Source: an uncultured Clostridia bacterium (GTDB taxonomy: Bacteria; Bacillota; Clostridia; Oscillospirales; Ruminococcaceae). From it: a stretch of DNA of 64,000 nucleotides. The DNA lies in assembly GCA_944382845.1 (NCBI GenBank), contig CALWNN010000003.1, forward strand, positions 1-64,000. Direction: 5' to 3'. Positions 43,972 through 53,051 of this stretch are shown piece by piece (the stretch's first letter is position 1; each line of letters starts with the position of its first letter). The translations under genes and the position numbers were made by a program. The notes beneath the pieces were generated by a model. The model did no database searches and was not told the origin of the DNA. It was given only the letters and a program-made list of their open reading frames with translations.

Positions 43972-44856
43972 ATGGCTAAAAAGAAGCTGGGGCAGGGAAT
44001 GGATTTTCTTTTTAACGACAGCGTTGAGGCGGGGGCTTTAAGTCAGACCTCTGTCTTGCGGGTTTCTTCAATTGAACCAAATAAAAATCAGCCCAGAATG
44101 GAATTTGACGAAACGGCGATAATCGCTCTTGCAGACTCGATAAGACAGCACGGCGTTTTACAGCCTCTTCTTGTCAGACCAATGAACAACGGCAATTATC
44201 AGATAGTCGCCGGAGAAAGAAGATGGAGAGCTGCAAGAATGGCAGGTCTTACTGAGGTGCCGGTCGTTATAAAGGAAATGGACGACAAGCAGACTGCTCA
44301 GGTGGCTCTTATAGAAAACCTTCAGCGTGAGGATCTGAATCCCATCGAAGAAGCTATGGGATATAAGGGTCTTATGGAGGATTACGGCATGACCCAGAAC
44401 GAGGTGGCCCAGACTGTGGGAAGATCACGAGCGGCAATTGCAAACGCAGTAAGACTTCTTGAACTTGCCGACAAAATCAAACAAAGGCTTAAGGACGGGG
44501 AAATTTCGGTAGGTCATGCAAAGGTCATACTCAGCGTTCCTCAAAAGGAAATGCAGGAGGAACTTGCAGAGATGATATGCGAAAAGGGGCTGACTGTAAG
44601 ACAGGCTGAAAAGGCGGCAGAAAGGATAAAGTCTGAAAAAGATTCTGACGACGAGAATAAGAAAAGCCGGGACGAGGAGTACTTCAAAAAGCCCTCTGTC
44701 TACAGCGAGCTTGAGATAGCCTTGTCGGGATACATCGGACAAAAGGTAACTGCAACGGAGAAAAAAGACGGTACTGCCGAGCTTAAAATCACATTTGACA
44801 GCACCGATTCGGTAAGGGATTTTGCAAAACATCTTTCAGACGTCTGGGATAAGTAA
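43972..44856 (+). CDS. parB: ParB/Spo0J-family chromosome partition protein
   Basis: 294 residues from ATG 43972 (AGAAAGGAC upstream). CTPase/ParB domain: SSIEPNKNQPRMEFDE, QHGVLQPLLVRP, box with GERRWRAARMAG and ENLQREDLNPIEEA. Helix-turn-helix region: MTQNEVAQTVGRSRAAIANAVRLL and GEISVGHAKVIL. A charged linker leads to a C-terminal dimerisation domain. ParB loads SMC at parS sites near the origin. No parA (soj) is adjacent, unlike the usual pair, and I saw no full parS palindrome in the window. It is followed one base later by tilS. Confidence 0.9.
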   Translation: MAKKKLGQGMDFLFNDSVEAGALSQTSVLRVSSIEPNKNQPRMEFDETAIIALADSIRQHGVLQPLLVRPMNNGNYQIVAGERRWRAARMAGLTEVPVVIKEMDDKQTAQVALIENLQREDLNPIEEAMGYKGLMEDYGMTQNEVAQTVGRSRAAIANAVRLLELADKIKQRLKDGEISVGHAKVILSVPQKEMQEELAEMICEKGLTVRQAEKAAERIKSEKDSDDENKKSRDEEYFKKPSVYSELEIALSGYIGQKVTATEKKDGTAELKITFDSTDSVRDFAKHLSDVWDK

Positions 44857-44857
44857 T

Positions 44858-46192
44858 ATGCTTGAAAAATTCGAGAACAAGATTAAATGTACCATTGAAA
44901 AATATAATATGCTTGATTCAGGCGAACAGGTCATTGCCGCTCTTTCGGGAGGGGCGGACTCTGTTTGCCTTGTTTTGGTTTTAAAAAAACTTGGATATAA
45001 GGTATGCGCAGTTCATGTGAATCATATGCTGAGAGGAGAGGAAAGCGACAGGGATGAGGATTTCTGCCGCGATCTGTGCAGGACGCAGGGAATAGAATTA
45101 TTCAGAGAAAGAGTAAACGTCCGTGAATACATGAAGGATACAGGGCTTTCACTTGAAACTGCCGCAAGAGAATTGAGATATAATGCGTTTAAACAAGCGG
45201 CAAATTATTTCGGCAATGAAAAACTGAAGGTCGCTACTGCCCATAACGCCGACGACTGCCTTGAAACGGCTGTTTTTAACCTTACAAGAGGAAGCGGGAT
45301 AAAGGGACTTTGCGGAGTTCCTCCCGTGAGGGAAAATTTTATCCGCCCTCTTGTCAACACTTCAAGAGCGGAGATTGAGGAATATTTAAATGAAAAGTCC
45401 CAAAGGTTTGTTACAGATTCTACAAACTTTGAAGCGGACTGTTCAAGGAATATAATAAGGCTCAATGTTATCCCGCAACTGAAAAAAATAAACGGCGGAA
45501 TTTTAAAAAGCTATATGCGCTCAAGAGAAATTTTTTCCGAGGATGACGATTTTCTTATGAGGGAAGCGACAAAGGTTTTTGAAAACTCAAAAACTAACGG
45601 CGGGTTTGAAACAGCGAAATTCATTTATCTTCATAATTCAATAAAAAATCGTGTTTTGGGGGAAATTCTGAGAACCGTTAATGTAGGCATATCCGCCGAA
45701 AAGATTTCAGAACTTGACGAGGTCTGCAAAAGGCAAGGCAAAATCAATCTTAAAAAGGATCTTTTTGCGGTTTGCAGGGACGGTTTATTAAAATTTGAAA
45801 CAGCTCCCAAGGAGCATATTTGTTATGAAACGGAGATTGAAATAAACAGGAAATATGACTTTTTCGGGAGAAAAGTGACGCTTGTTGAAATTGATCCCGA
45901 AGAGGCTAAAGTTTATAAAAAATTCACAAAAGACATTATGGATTATGATAAAATTAAAGGGATAATTGTTCTGCGCAACAGACGGCAGGGGGACAGGATA
46001 TCCCTTGCGGGACGAGGCTTTACTTCAAGCGTCAAAAAGCTATTTAACGCAAATGTCGACGCTTTGCTGAGAGAAAGCCGGGTTATACTTGAAAATCAGG
46101 GGGAACTTATTTTCCTTGAGGGGTTCGGCGTATCCGAAAGAGTGAAGATTGACGAAAATACAAGCCGTGCGCTGAGAATAGTTATTATATAA
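44858..46192 (+). CDS. tilS: tRNA(Ile)-lysidine synthase
   Basis: 444 residues from ATG 44858 (GGGATAAG upstream; coupled to parB, gap of one base). PP-loop ATP motif AALSGGADSVCLVLVL (about 29-44), VNHMLRGEESDRDEDFC, ATAHNADDCLET and LTRGSGIKGLCG, then the C-terminal substrate-binding domain with RRQGDRI. It converts C34 of tRNA-Ile(CAU) to lysidine so the tRNA reads AUA as Ile. Notable here because two phage-like genes downstream appear to start with AUA. Confidence 0.93.
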   Translation: MLEKFENKIKCTIEKYNMLDSGEQVIAALSGGADSVCLVLVLKKLGYKVCAVHVNHMLRGEESDRDEDFCRDLCRTQGIELFRERVNVREYMKDTGLSLETAARELRYNAFKQAANYFGNEKLKVATAHNADDCLETAVFNLTRGSGIKGLCGVPPVRENFIRPLVNTSRAEIEEYLNEKSQRFVTDSTNFEADCSRNIIRLNVIPQLKKINGGILKSYMRSREIFSEDDDFLMREATKVFENSKTNGGFETAKFIYLHNSIKNRVLGEILRTVNVGISAEKISELDEVCKRQGKINLKKDLFAVCRDGLLKFETAPKEHICYETEIEINRKYDFFGRKVTLVEIDPEEAKVYKKFTKDIMDYDKIKGIIVLRNRRQGDRISLAGRGFTSSVKKLFNANVDALLRESRVILENQGELIFLEGFGVSERVKIDENTSRALRIVII

Positions 46193-46236
46193 CTATCATA
46201 CAGTTATCACAAAAAAGTATTAAAATATACAAGTCT

Positions 46237-46418
46237 TTAAGGCAACATCCTGCAATTGTCATTATTTGGCTTTGCGTGCGCTTTACTTGAATATTTTCGG
46301 CTGTATAGCCAAAATCCTTCTTGGCTGATGCAAGTCAGACTGCGTTGGATTCAGGCGATCCGGCGAAAAATCTTGTTTTGAAATAGGTGCGTGGCAGTTG
46401 TGCAATATTGCTTTAAGT
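46237..46418. mobile_element. MITE-like long inverted-repeat element
   Basis: The ends TTAAGGCAACATCCTGCAATTGTC and, reversed, TTAAAGCAATATTGCACAACTGCC form imperfect terminal inverted repeats of about 24 bases (each shown here in parts: TTAARGCAAYAT then GCAATTGTC/ACAACTGCC). Pairing continues inward weakly (GCGTGCGCTTTACTTGAA against GCACCTATTTCAAAA), giving one long hairpin with no open frame. It is unlike the other repeat family and occurs once in the window. It occupies most of the tilS-hpt gap. Confidence 0.6.
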
Positions 46419-46443
46419 TTTGAGCCTGAAAGGGGAAAACTCC

Positions 46444-46968
46444 ATGGAGATTGAAAGAGAACAGCTTCAGGTGCTTTTTACAAGGGAACAGCTTGCACAG
46501 AAAGTAAGCTGTACCGCAAAAAGAATAACCGAGGACTATAATGGGAAAAATCCTCTTATTATAGGTGTGTTGAACGGGGCGTTTATGTTTTTTGCAGACC
46601 TTGTAAGAGAGGTGGATATTCCCTGTGAGGTGGATTTTGTAAGGGCTGAAAGCTATTCCGGAAAATTCTCCATCGGGGAAGTTACTCTTTCTCTTAAAGG
46701 AAAGCTTCCTGTCTGTGGACGTGATATTATTATTGTTGAAGATATCCTTGACACAGGCAGAACACTTAATAAGATCAGAGAGGAAATATTAAAGGACTCT
46801 CCAAAATCAGTAAAAACCGCAGTGCTTTTTGATAAGCCCTCACGGAGAACGGTTGATTTCAAGGCGGATTATATATGCTTTGAGATACCCGACCTGTTTG
46901 TTGTGGGATACGGGCTTGATTGCGATGAAAAGTACAGAAATCTTCCGTTTGTTGCGGTAAAGAAATAG
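46444..46968 (+). CDS. hpt: Hypoxanthine phosphoribosyltransferase
   Basis: 174 residues from ATG 46444 (GAAAGGGG 11 bases upstream). PRTase fold with [17 protein letters not shown] (PPi loop), ESYSGKFS, the PRPP motif [15 protein letters not shown] (about 96-110) and [20 protein letters not shown]. It salvages hypoxanthine and guanine to IMP and GMP. The order tilS-hpt-ftsH is conserved in Firmicutes. Confidence 0.95.
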   Translation: MEIEREQLQVLFTREQLAQKVSCTAKRITEDYNGKNPLIIGVLNGAFMFFADLVREVDIPCEVDFVRAESYSGKFSIGEVTLSLKGKLPVCGRDIIIVEDILDTGRTLNKIREEILKDSPKSVKTAVLFDKPSRRTVDFKADYICFEIPDLFVVGYGLDCDEKYRNLPFVAVKK

Positions 46969-47032
46969 TTCAACAGGCAATTGGCAAATCCTTTATATAA
47001 ATCAATCTGAATACAGAAAGGACAGTGATACA

Positions 47033-49045
47033 TTGAAAAAGAACTCCGGTAAAAGTCTGCTTATCTATCTTGCAGTTTCCGCACTGGTAATATTCGGACT
47101 TATTTATGCACTGACAAACTTTACAAGCAAACAGAGTGATGTCAACTACTCTCAGATAATGGAGTATTTTGATAATCTTCAGGTAAAGGAATATGAATTT
47201 GACCTTGGGACCGGAAAGCTAACCTACATTCTCAAGGGTACCGACAAGGAAGAGGTCTATACCGTTCCTAACGTTTCGCTTTTTGTAAACGAGGTACTTG
47301 GCGTTGAGGGAGAAAACTACCGGCAGAAATATAACGCCGAAAATCCCGACGAAAAATTGGTTTATAACCTTATTAAAATTTCAGACAAAAGCTTTCTGTT
47401 GAACCTTCTTCCAACGCTGCTGCTTCTGGGAGTCATGATATTTTTCTTTGTCTACATGATGAAGCAGGCGGGAGGAGCCGGAAAAATAGGCTCTGTAAGC
47501 AAGGCGAACACCAAGCATATGAATCAGGGCAAGAAAGCCACGTTTGCAGATGTTGCAGGCGCTGATGAGGAAAAGGAAGAGCTTCAGGAGATAGTTGATT
47601 TTCTTAAAAATCCGAGAAAATACAGCGAAATAGGCGCAAGAATCCCCCACGGAGTGCTTCTTATGGGACCTCCGGGAACAGGTAAGACTCTGCTTGCAAG
47701 AGCTGTGGCAGGAGAAGCGGGAGTTCCGTTCTTCTCGATTTCAGGTTCTGACTTTGTTGAACTTTACGTCGGCGTAGGTGCGGCAAGAGTCCGTGACCTT
47801 TTTGAACAGGCTAAGAAAAACGCTCCGGCAATAATTTTCATTGACGAGATCGACGCAGTAGGTCGTCAGAGAGGAGCAGGTCTGGGAGGCGGCCATGACG
47901 AACGTGAACAGACTCTGAACCAGCTTCTTGTTGAAATGGACGGATTTGTAGGCAACGAAGGAATTATCGTTATGGCTGCAACAAACCGTTCGGATATTCT
48001 TGACTCGGCGCTTTTAAGACCGGGAAGATTTGACAGACAGATACTTGTAAGCTACCCTGATGTCAAGGGCAGAGAGGAGATTTTAAAAGTTCACACAAGA
48101 AACAAACCTCTTGCACCGGATGTCAGCTTAAAGACTATTGCTCAGACCACTGTGGGATTTACAGGAGCCGATCTTGAAAACCTTGTAAACGAAGCAAGCC
48201 TTCTTGCTGCAAGAAAAGGAAGAAAGGCTATTACAAAGGCAGATCTTGAGGAAGCTTCCATAAAGGTTATCGCAGGACCCGAAAAGAAATCAAGAGTGGT
48301 AACAAAGGACGAAAAGCGCCTTACAGCTTACCATGAGGGCGGACACGCAATTTGTACCTACTACTGCAAGACTCAGGACAAGGTGCATCAGGTGTCCATC
48401 ATTCCGAGAGGTCATGCCGGAGGCTATACGATGAGTCTGCCCGAAAAGGACAAATCCTACGTGAGCCGCAGTGAAATGTACGAAAATATTGTTGTTCTCC
48501 TTGGCGGACGAGTGGCTGAAAAGCTTATTCTTGAGGACATTTCAACAGGCGCGTCAAACGACCTTGAAAGAGCGACTTCAACTGCAAGAAGCATGGTAAC
48601 AAGATACGGATTCTCCGAAAGACTCGGACCTGTGGTTTACGGTAATGACGAGCATCAGGTTTTTCTTGGAAGAGATTACGCAAGCGGACATTCCTACAGC
48701 GAAAATGTTGCCGCTGAGATTGACGCTGAGATAAGAGAGATCATTGAGGACTGCTTTGTCAGGGCTGAGGATATACTCAAGGAACATACAGATCAGCTTC
48801 ATCTTGTTGCAAAATATCTTATGCACTTTGAGAAGATAGATTCTGATGAATTCTACAAGCTTATGAGCGGCGAGATAACCTCAGATGATATCGACGCTAT
48901 GATAAATGCCGATAAGGAAGAAGATCAGGCAAAGAAAGCCGATAAACCGGACGAAAAGGCGGAAGAAACCGCTGAGCCAAAGGCTGAGGCGGATAAGACT
49001 GCCGAGGCTCACGAGGAACCTAAAGTTTCTAAGGACGGGGAATAA
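47033..49045 (+). CDS. ftsH: ATP-dependent zinc metalloprotease FtsH
   Basis: 670 residues from TTG 47033 (AGAAAGGACAG upstream). Two membrane helices (about 8-27 and 121-141) flank a small extracytoplasmic domain. The AAA ATPase has Walker [14 protein letters not shown] (about 210-222), Walker [13 protein letters not shown] and [19 protein letters not shown]; the zinc site is HEGGHA (HExxH) near residue 440. The acidic, Ala/Lys-rich tail of 50 residues is probably disordered. It removes misfolded or regulatory membrane proteins. It is followed by a strong terminator, then by the phage-like operon. Confidence 0.96.
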   Translation: MKKNSGKSLLIYLAVSALVIFGLIYALTNFTSKQSDVNYSQIMEYFDNLQVKEYEFDLGTGKLTYILKGTDKEEVYTVPNVSLFVNEVLGVEGENYRQKYNAENPDEKLVYNLIKISDKSFLLNLLPTLLLLGVMIFFFVYMMKQAGGAGKIGSVSKANTKHMNQGKKATFADVAGADEEKEELQEIVDFLKNPRKYSEIGARIPHGVLLMGPPGTGKTLLARAVAGEAGVPFFSISGSDFVELYVGVGAARVRDLFEQAKKNAPAIIFIDEIDAVGRQRGAGLGGGHDEREQTLNQLLVEMDGFVGNEGIIVMAATNRSDILDSALLRPGRFDRQILVSYPDVKGREEILKVHTRNKPLAPDVSLKTIAQTTVGFTGADLENLVNEASLLAARKGRKAITKADLEEASIKVIAGPEKKSRVVTKDEKRLTAYHEGGHAICTYYCKTQDKVHQVSIIPRGHAGGYTMSLPEKDKSYVSRSEMYENIVVLLGGRVAEKLILEDISTGASNDLERATSTARSMVTRYGFSERLGPVVYGNDEHQVFLGRDYASGHSYSENVAAEIDAEIREIIEDCFVRAEDILKEHTDQLHLVAKYLMHFEKIDSDEFYKLMSGEITSDDIDAMINADKEEDQAKKADKPDEKAEETAEPKAEADKTAEAHEEPKVSKDGE

Positions 49046-49066
49046 CTCAATTTAATATTAATGGAA

Positions 49067-49098
49067 ACGCACATCATCTTTGGTGTGCGTTTTTTTGT
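49067..49098 (+). terminator. Rho-independent terminator of ftsH
   Basis: ACGCACATC (49067-49075) pairs with GGTGTGCGT (49082-49090) and runs into a T-run of eight. It separates ftsH from the phage-like genes. Confidence 0.88.
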
Positions 49099-49109
49099 TC
49101 TTTTCAATA

Positions 49110-49198
49110 AAAGTTGCACAGACGAATTGTGCAAGGCTACAAATTTATAAATTGAGAAAGAAAAATTTCGGGAAAGTTGCACTGCAGCGTGCAACTTT
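49110..49198. promoter_or_regulatory. Two inverted repeats sharing the AAAGTTGCAC core, possible operators
   Basis: First: TTGCACA (49114-49120) and TGTGCAA (49128-49134), 7-base gap. Second: AAAGTTGCA (49173-49181) and TGCAACTTT (49190-49198), 8-base gap. Both left arms read AAAGTTGCAC, 63 bases apart. The second could also be a weak terminator (TTTTGCCCCTTTTTT follows). No standard promoter was recognised between ftsH and the terminase gene. Confidence 0.45.
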
Positions 49199-49261
49199 TG
49201 CCCCTTTTTTCGCTGTAAGTGAGAGGGGCTTTAAGCCGTGTGAACAAAAGGAGGAAATTTT

Positions 49262-49750
49262 ATAACAGAAGAAAATCAGGTAAAAAGGCTTTTTGCGCTT
49301 TTTTACGCAAGCTGCAAAAACCCTGCCGAAGCAGCCGTAAGGGCAGGGATAACTTCGGAAGAAGCTGAGAAAAAAGGACTTGAAATGCTGAACTCAAAGT
49401 CGGTGAAAAAAATGATAAAGCGATTTGCCGACGATGGTCTTTGCGCTGAAGAGGGAGTAAGGATAGGACTTGAAAGGCTTGCTTTCGGGGCGGTAAACGA
49501 CGTTATAGAGGTGGTTATGAGCGAGGAGGGAGTGGCTTCTCACAAAATAAAAACCATGAACTTCTTTAACGTTTCGGAAATAAAAAAGGTCAAGGGCGGC
49601 GGAGTAGAAATAAAACTTTTTGACAGGCAGAAGGCTATGGAAAAGCTTCTTGAAATTTATGAAAAAAATGAAAATTCAAGCTCTGCTCAGGAATTTCTTT
49701 CGGCTCTGAAGGGAGCTGCGGCGGAGGTGACGGAAAAGGTTGAAGATTAA
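49262..49750 (+). CDS. Phage-type terminase small subunit, apparent ATA start
   Basis: 162 residues if translation starts at ATA 49262. AAAAGGAGG ends at 49254, 7 bases before this codon, and no in-frame ATG, GTG or TTG exists until 49385 (which would remove the DNA-binding domain). The N-terminus (ENQVKRLFALFYASCKNPAE, then AAVRAGIT) is the helix-turn-helix of Terminase_2-type small subunits; the rest is MNFFNVSEIKKVKGGGVEIK and DRQKAMEKLLEIYEK. The protein would bind DNA and direct the large terminase to package it. Its end overlaps the terL start by 11 bases. Codon use matches the core genes around it. Confidence 0.8.
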   Translation: MTEENQVKRLFALFYASCKNPAEAAVRAGITSEEAEKKGLEMLNSKSVKKMIKRFADDGLCAEEGVRIGLERLAFGAVNDVIEVVMSEEGVASHKIKTMNFFNVSEIKKVKGGGVEIKLFDRQKAMEKLLEIYEKNENSSSAQEFLSALKGAAAEVTEKVED

Positions 49751-51032
49751 ACCGTTTTCCGAAAAACAGCTTCGAGCCATGCTCTGGTGGAAAAACGAGG
49801 ACACAAAGGACTGTGCCGGCTGTATTGCAGACGGTGCGGTGCGAAGCGGAAAAACATTTTCCATGTCCTTAGGGTACATTTTCTGGTCGGCGTCCTGTTT
49901 TGACAAGCAAAGCTTTGCTATTTGCGGAAAAACCATAACATCGGTAAGGCGAAACCTTGTAAAACCCCTTCTTGACTATCTTGACGCTTTCGATTTTATA
50001 AAAGTTAAAGATCTTCCCTCAAAAAATTATTTCGATGTGACTTTCGGCAAAAACCGAAACCGCTACTATCTTTTCGGAGGCAAGGACAGCTCAAGCGAGG
50101 GACTTATCCAAGGTATGACTCTTGCGGGAATACTTATGGACGAGATAGTGCTTATGCCACGGTCGTTTGTTGAACAGGCTGTTGCAAGATGCTCTGTTGA
50201 AGGATCAAGGTTCTGGTTCAACTGCAACCCGGGAAGTCAATTTCACTGGTTTAAAAAGGAATGGATCGACAAGGCGGAAGAAAAAAACTGCTGCTATTTT
50301 CACTTTGACCTTAATGACAACCCCTCTCTTTCCCAAAGGATAATAAACCGCTATCACTCTCTTTATTCGGGAGCGTTTTACAAGCGGTTTGTTCTTGGAC
50401 AGTGGTGCAGCGCCGAGGGACTCGTCTATCCCAGATTTGACCCGGAAAGGGATAGCGTAGACAGCCTGCCCCGGTACTTTGAACGCTTTGTGATATCTGT
50501 GGACTACGGAACTGTAAACCCCACTTCGGCAGGACTTTGGGGTAAAAGCGGCAAGGTCTGGTACAGAACGGCAGAGTACTATTATGATTCAAGGCGTGAG
50601 GGATGTTCACGGACGGACGAGGAGCATTATAATGCTGTAAGGGAGCTTGGACTGTCCTGTGAAAAATACGGCTGCAAAGCAGATTCGATTGTCTGCGACC
50701 CTTCCGCCGCAAGCTTTATGGAATGTATAAGGCGGCATGGGGAGTTTAATGTGATAGGCGCCGATAATGACGTTGTAAGCGGAATAAGACGGGTATCGGA
50801 CGCTCTGAATACAGGCGAGATAGCAATATATTCAGGGTGTAAGGACATTCTCAGGGAGTTTTCACTTTACCGCTGGAATGAAAATTCGTGTTATGACGCG
50901 CCTATCAAGGAACACGATCATGCTATGGACGATATGAGATATTTTGTAACAGCATTTTTAAAGGAACAAACAGACTGCTTCTGCGTGTTCTCCCTTGATC
51001 GGAGGGGCAGTCGGAAAGGAACGGATAAATGA
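49740..51032 (+). CDS. Phage-type terminase large subunit (PBSX-like)
   Basis: 430 residues from TTG 49740, inside the end of the small-subunit gene (GAGGTGACGG upstream). ATPase: Walker A DGAVRSGKT (31-39), Walker B GILMDE (130-135) and a coupling region FNCNPGS. Nuclease domain: acidic residues in ISVDYGTVNPTSAG, IVCDPSAASF and EHDHAMDDMRYFV, i.e. all expected RNase H-fold positions are kept. The length is normal for PBSX-type terminases. It is expected to cut and pump DNA into proheads. The intact catalytic residues argue against a dead gene. The start of the portal gene overlaps its stop (ATGA). Confidence 0.9.
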   Translation: MKIKPFSEKQLRAMLWWKNEDTKDCAGCIADGAVRSGKTFSMSLGYIFWSASCFDKQSFAICGKTITSVRRNLVKPLLDYLDAFDFIKVKDLPSKNYFDVTFGKNRNRYYLFGGKDSSSEGLIQGMTLAGILMDEIVLMPRSFVEQAVARCSVEGSRFWFNCNPGSQFHWFKKEWIDKAEEKNCCYFHFDLNDNPSLSQRIINRYHSLYSGAFYKRFVLGQWCSAEGLVYPRFDPERDSVDSLPRYFERFVISVDYGTVNPTSAGLWGKSGKVWYRTAEYYYDSRREGCSRTDEEHYNAVRELGLSCEKYGCKADSIVCDPSAASFMECIRRHGEFNVIGADNDVVSGIRRVSDALNTGEIAIYSGCKDILREFSLYRWNENSCYDAPIKEHDHAMDDMRYFVTAFLKEQTDCFCVFSLDRRGSRKGTDK

Positions 51033-52195
51033 ATTTTTTTTCAAAAAAGCAAAAGCCTTGTGAGTTTAGTGTTCCTGCCGCGGTTTCACAAAGGCATAAC
51101 AGGGGATTTTTCAGGACGGTCACTAATGGAAGTGTTTTTGAGCATGAGCTTTATGATGAGGTGAGGACGAAGATCCCTGTAATTGACGCTGCTATCGGAA
51201 AAATAATTCGTCTTACGGGTGAGTTTCATGTGAACTGCGGAGACAAAAGGCTCCAGCCTTACCTTGATAGATTTGTAAAGGACGTTCCCGTGGGACTTAC
51301 AGGTGTTTCATTAGGGAGTTTTCTTGAGGGCTATCTTGACAGCCTTCTTACCTACGGAAAAGCCGCCGGAGAAATTCTTGTTGATGAAAAGAATGGTGAG
51401 ATAGTCGGACTTCTGACAGCCGATCCTACAGACGTTCACGTTTGCGAAGGTGAAAACCCCGTAGACAGGCAGTATTACATAATAAAGGACGGAAGAGAGC
51501 TAAAGGTTTCTCATCCGGAAAGGATTCTTTTTACTGCATTGAACCCAAGTCCCAGATATCCTGAGGGAGTGTCCGTTTTAAGGGGAGTGCCGGTATTTTC
51601 CGATATTTTAGAGGAGATATACAGTTGTATCGGAAAGAATTTTCAAAGAGTGGGAAATGTAAGATATTCGGTGACCTACAAACCCCAGACTGAAAACGAC
51701 ATGGCGCGTTCAAGGGAAAGAGCGGAGGCTATTGCAAGAGAGTGGGCAGACGGAATGGAGTCCGCCGCAAACGGAGTTGTAAAGGATTTTATTGCGGTGG
51801 GAGATGTGGATATCAAGGTAATAGGGGCTGAAAATCCTCTTCTTGACACCCAGATACCCGTAAGGCAACTTTTAGAGCAGGTGCTTTCAAAGCTTTCTAT
51901 ACCGCCGTTTCTTTTGGGACTCAACTGGTCAAGTACTGAAAGAATGTCTGCACAGCAGGTTGATATTCTGACCTCCGAACTTGAATATTACAGGCGTCTT
52001 TTAAACCCGGTAATAAGAAAAGTAGCTAAGACATATCTTTCTCTTCAGGGATGCGAGGCCGACGTGGAGATAGAATGGGACAACATCAATCTTCAGGATG
52101 AGTCGGAGCTTGCAAAGGCAAGGCTTTACAATGCTCAGGCCCACGCTCTTGAAATCGAAAACGCTTTAAAGGAGAGTGAAATTAGTGACAGATGA
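51029..52195 (+). CDS. Phage portal-like protein
   Basis: 388 residues from ATG 51029, ATGA overlap with terL. Features of the SPP1/HK97-type portal fold: an N-terminal part with ELYDEVRTKIPVIDAAIGKI, GSFLEGYLDSLLTYGKAAGEI, LTADPTDVHV, and a long helical stretch with QLLEQVLSKLSIPPFLLGLN and SAQQVDILTSELEYYRRLLNPVI. The order and length fit a portal (usual 400-500 residues), slightly short. It would form the DNA entry pore at one vertex of the head. Followed by the protease-like gene with overlapping ends. Confidence 0.82.
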   Translation: MNFFSKKQKPCEFSVPAAVSQRHNRGFFRTVTNGSVFEHELYDEVRTKIPVIDAAIGKIIRLTGEFHVNCGDKRLQPYLDRFVKDVPVGLTGVSLGSFLEGYLDSLLTYGKAAGEILVDEKNGEIVGLLTADPTDVHVCEGENPVDRQYYIIKDGRELKVSHPERILFTALNPSPRYPEGVSVLRGVPVFSDILEEIYSCIGKNFQRVGNVRYSVTYKPQTENDMARSRERAEAIAREWADGMESAANGVVKDFIAVGDVDIKVIGAENPLLDTQIPVRQLLEQVLSKLSIPPFLLGLNWSSTERMSAQQVDILTSELEYYRRLLNPVIRKVAKTYLSLQGCEADVEIEWDNINLQDESELAKARLYNAQAHALEIENALKESEISDR

Positions 52196-53012
52196 AAATT
52201 ATGAAGAAATTGACCTTGCAAAGGATATTGAAAAGGTAAACAGATTCGCAAGAAGGGAGCTTTCTCCGGAGGAAATATACTGCTTTCCTCTCGTTCTTTG
52301 CGACAATGAGCCTGACAGGGACAATGAAAGGTTTTCCGTAAGCGCCCTTGAAGAACTTGCAAAGCTTTTTGTAGGGAAAACCGGAATTTTCGACCATGAT
52401 CCCAAGGGAAAGAATCAGACCGCAAGGATATATGAAGCTCAGGTGCTGACCGACCCTGAAAAGACGACTTCCGACGGAGAGGTCTATACCTATCTTTTTG
52501 CCAAAGCATACATGATGAAGTCTGAGAAAAATTCCGACCTGATAAAGGAAATCGACGGAGGAATAAAAAAGGAAGTTTCGGTTTCATGCTCGGTGAAAAA
52601 GAAGATATGCTCAGTTTGTGGAAGGGATATTTTCAAAAAGTCCTGTGCGCACAAAAAGGGCGAAGTATATAACGGAAAAAGCTGTGTTCATATTCTGGAC
52701 GAACCGTCTGACGCTTACGAATGGAGCTTTGTGGCAGTGCCTGCTCAGAAAAACGCAGGTATAAAAAAGAACTGTACATCGGACAGCGACAGACTTTGCG
52801 AAGAGGTAAGCAGGCTTTTGTATCTTGCAGATACGGTGCTTCCCCTTTCGGTAATCAAAAAGCTTGTTTACAATGCAGACAAGGAGCGACTTTGTGAAAT
52901 CAAGACGGAGCTTGAAAAAAAGCTTTCAAAAAGACCGGTTGTCCAGCTTTGCTCTGAATTGGCTTTAAAATCAGCTTCCAAAAAAAATAACAATTCACAG
53001 TTCAGACTTTAA
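52185..53012 (+). CDS. Prohead protease/XkdF-like protein
   Basis: 275 residues from GTG 52185 (AAAGGAG 10 bases upstream; GTG 52176 is too close to that site). The N-terminal domain has IYCFPLVLCDNEPDRDNERF, KTGIFDHDPKGKNQTARIYE with a conserved histidine, then EVSVSCSVKKK with a serine and YEWSFVAVPAQKNAG, the signature order of prohead proteases and XkdF-like proteins. It contains a Cys/His cluster (CSVCGRDIFKKSCAHKKG) that may bind zinc. The C-terminal 80 residues are helical and charged, possibly a scaffold. Function as capsid maturation protease or scaffold is inferred from place and motifs. Confidence 0.7.
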   Translation: MTDENYEEIDLAKDIEKVNRFARRELSPEEIYCFPLVLCDNEPDRDNERFSVSALEELAKLFVGKTGIFDHDPKGKNQTARIYEAQVLTDPEKTTSDGEVYTYLFAKAYMMKSEKNSDLIKEIDGGIKKEVSVSCSVKKKICSVCGRDIFKKSCAHKKGEVYNGKSCVHILDEPSDAYEWSFVAVPAQKNAGIKKNCTSDSDRLCEEVSRLLYLADTVLPLSVIKKLVYNADKERLCEIKTELEKKLSKRPVVQLCSELALKSASKKNNNSQFRL

Positions 53013-53051
53013 GAAAATCTTATTTTGAATATTTTGAAAAGGAGAAATTTT

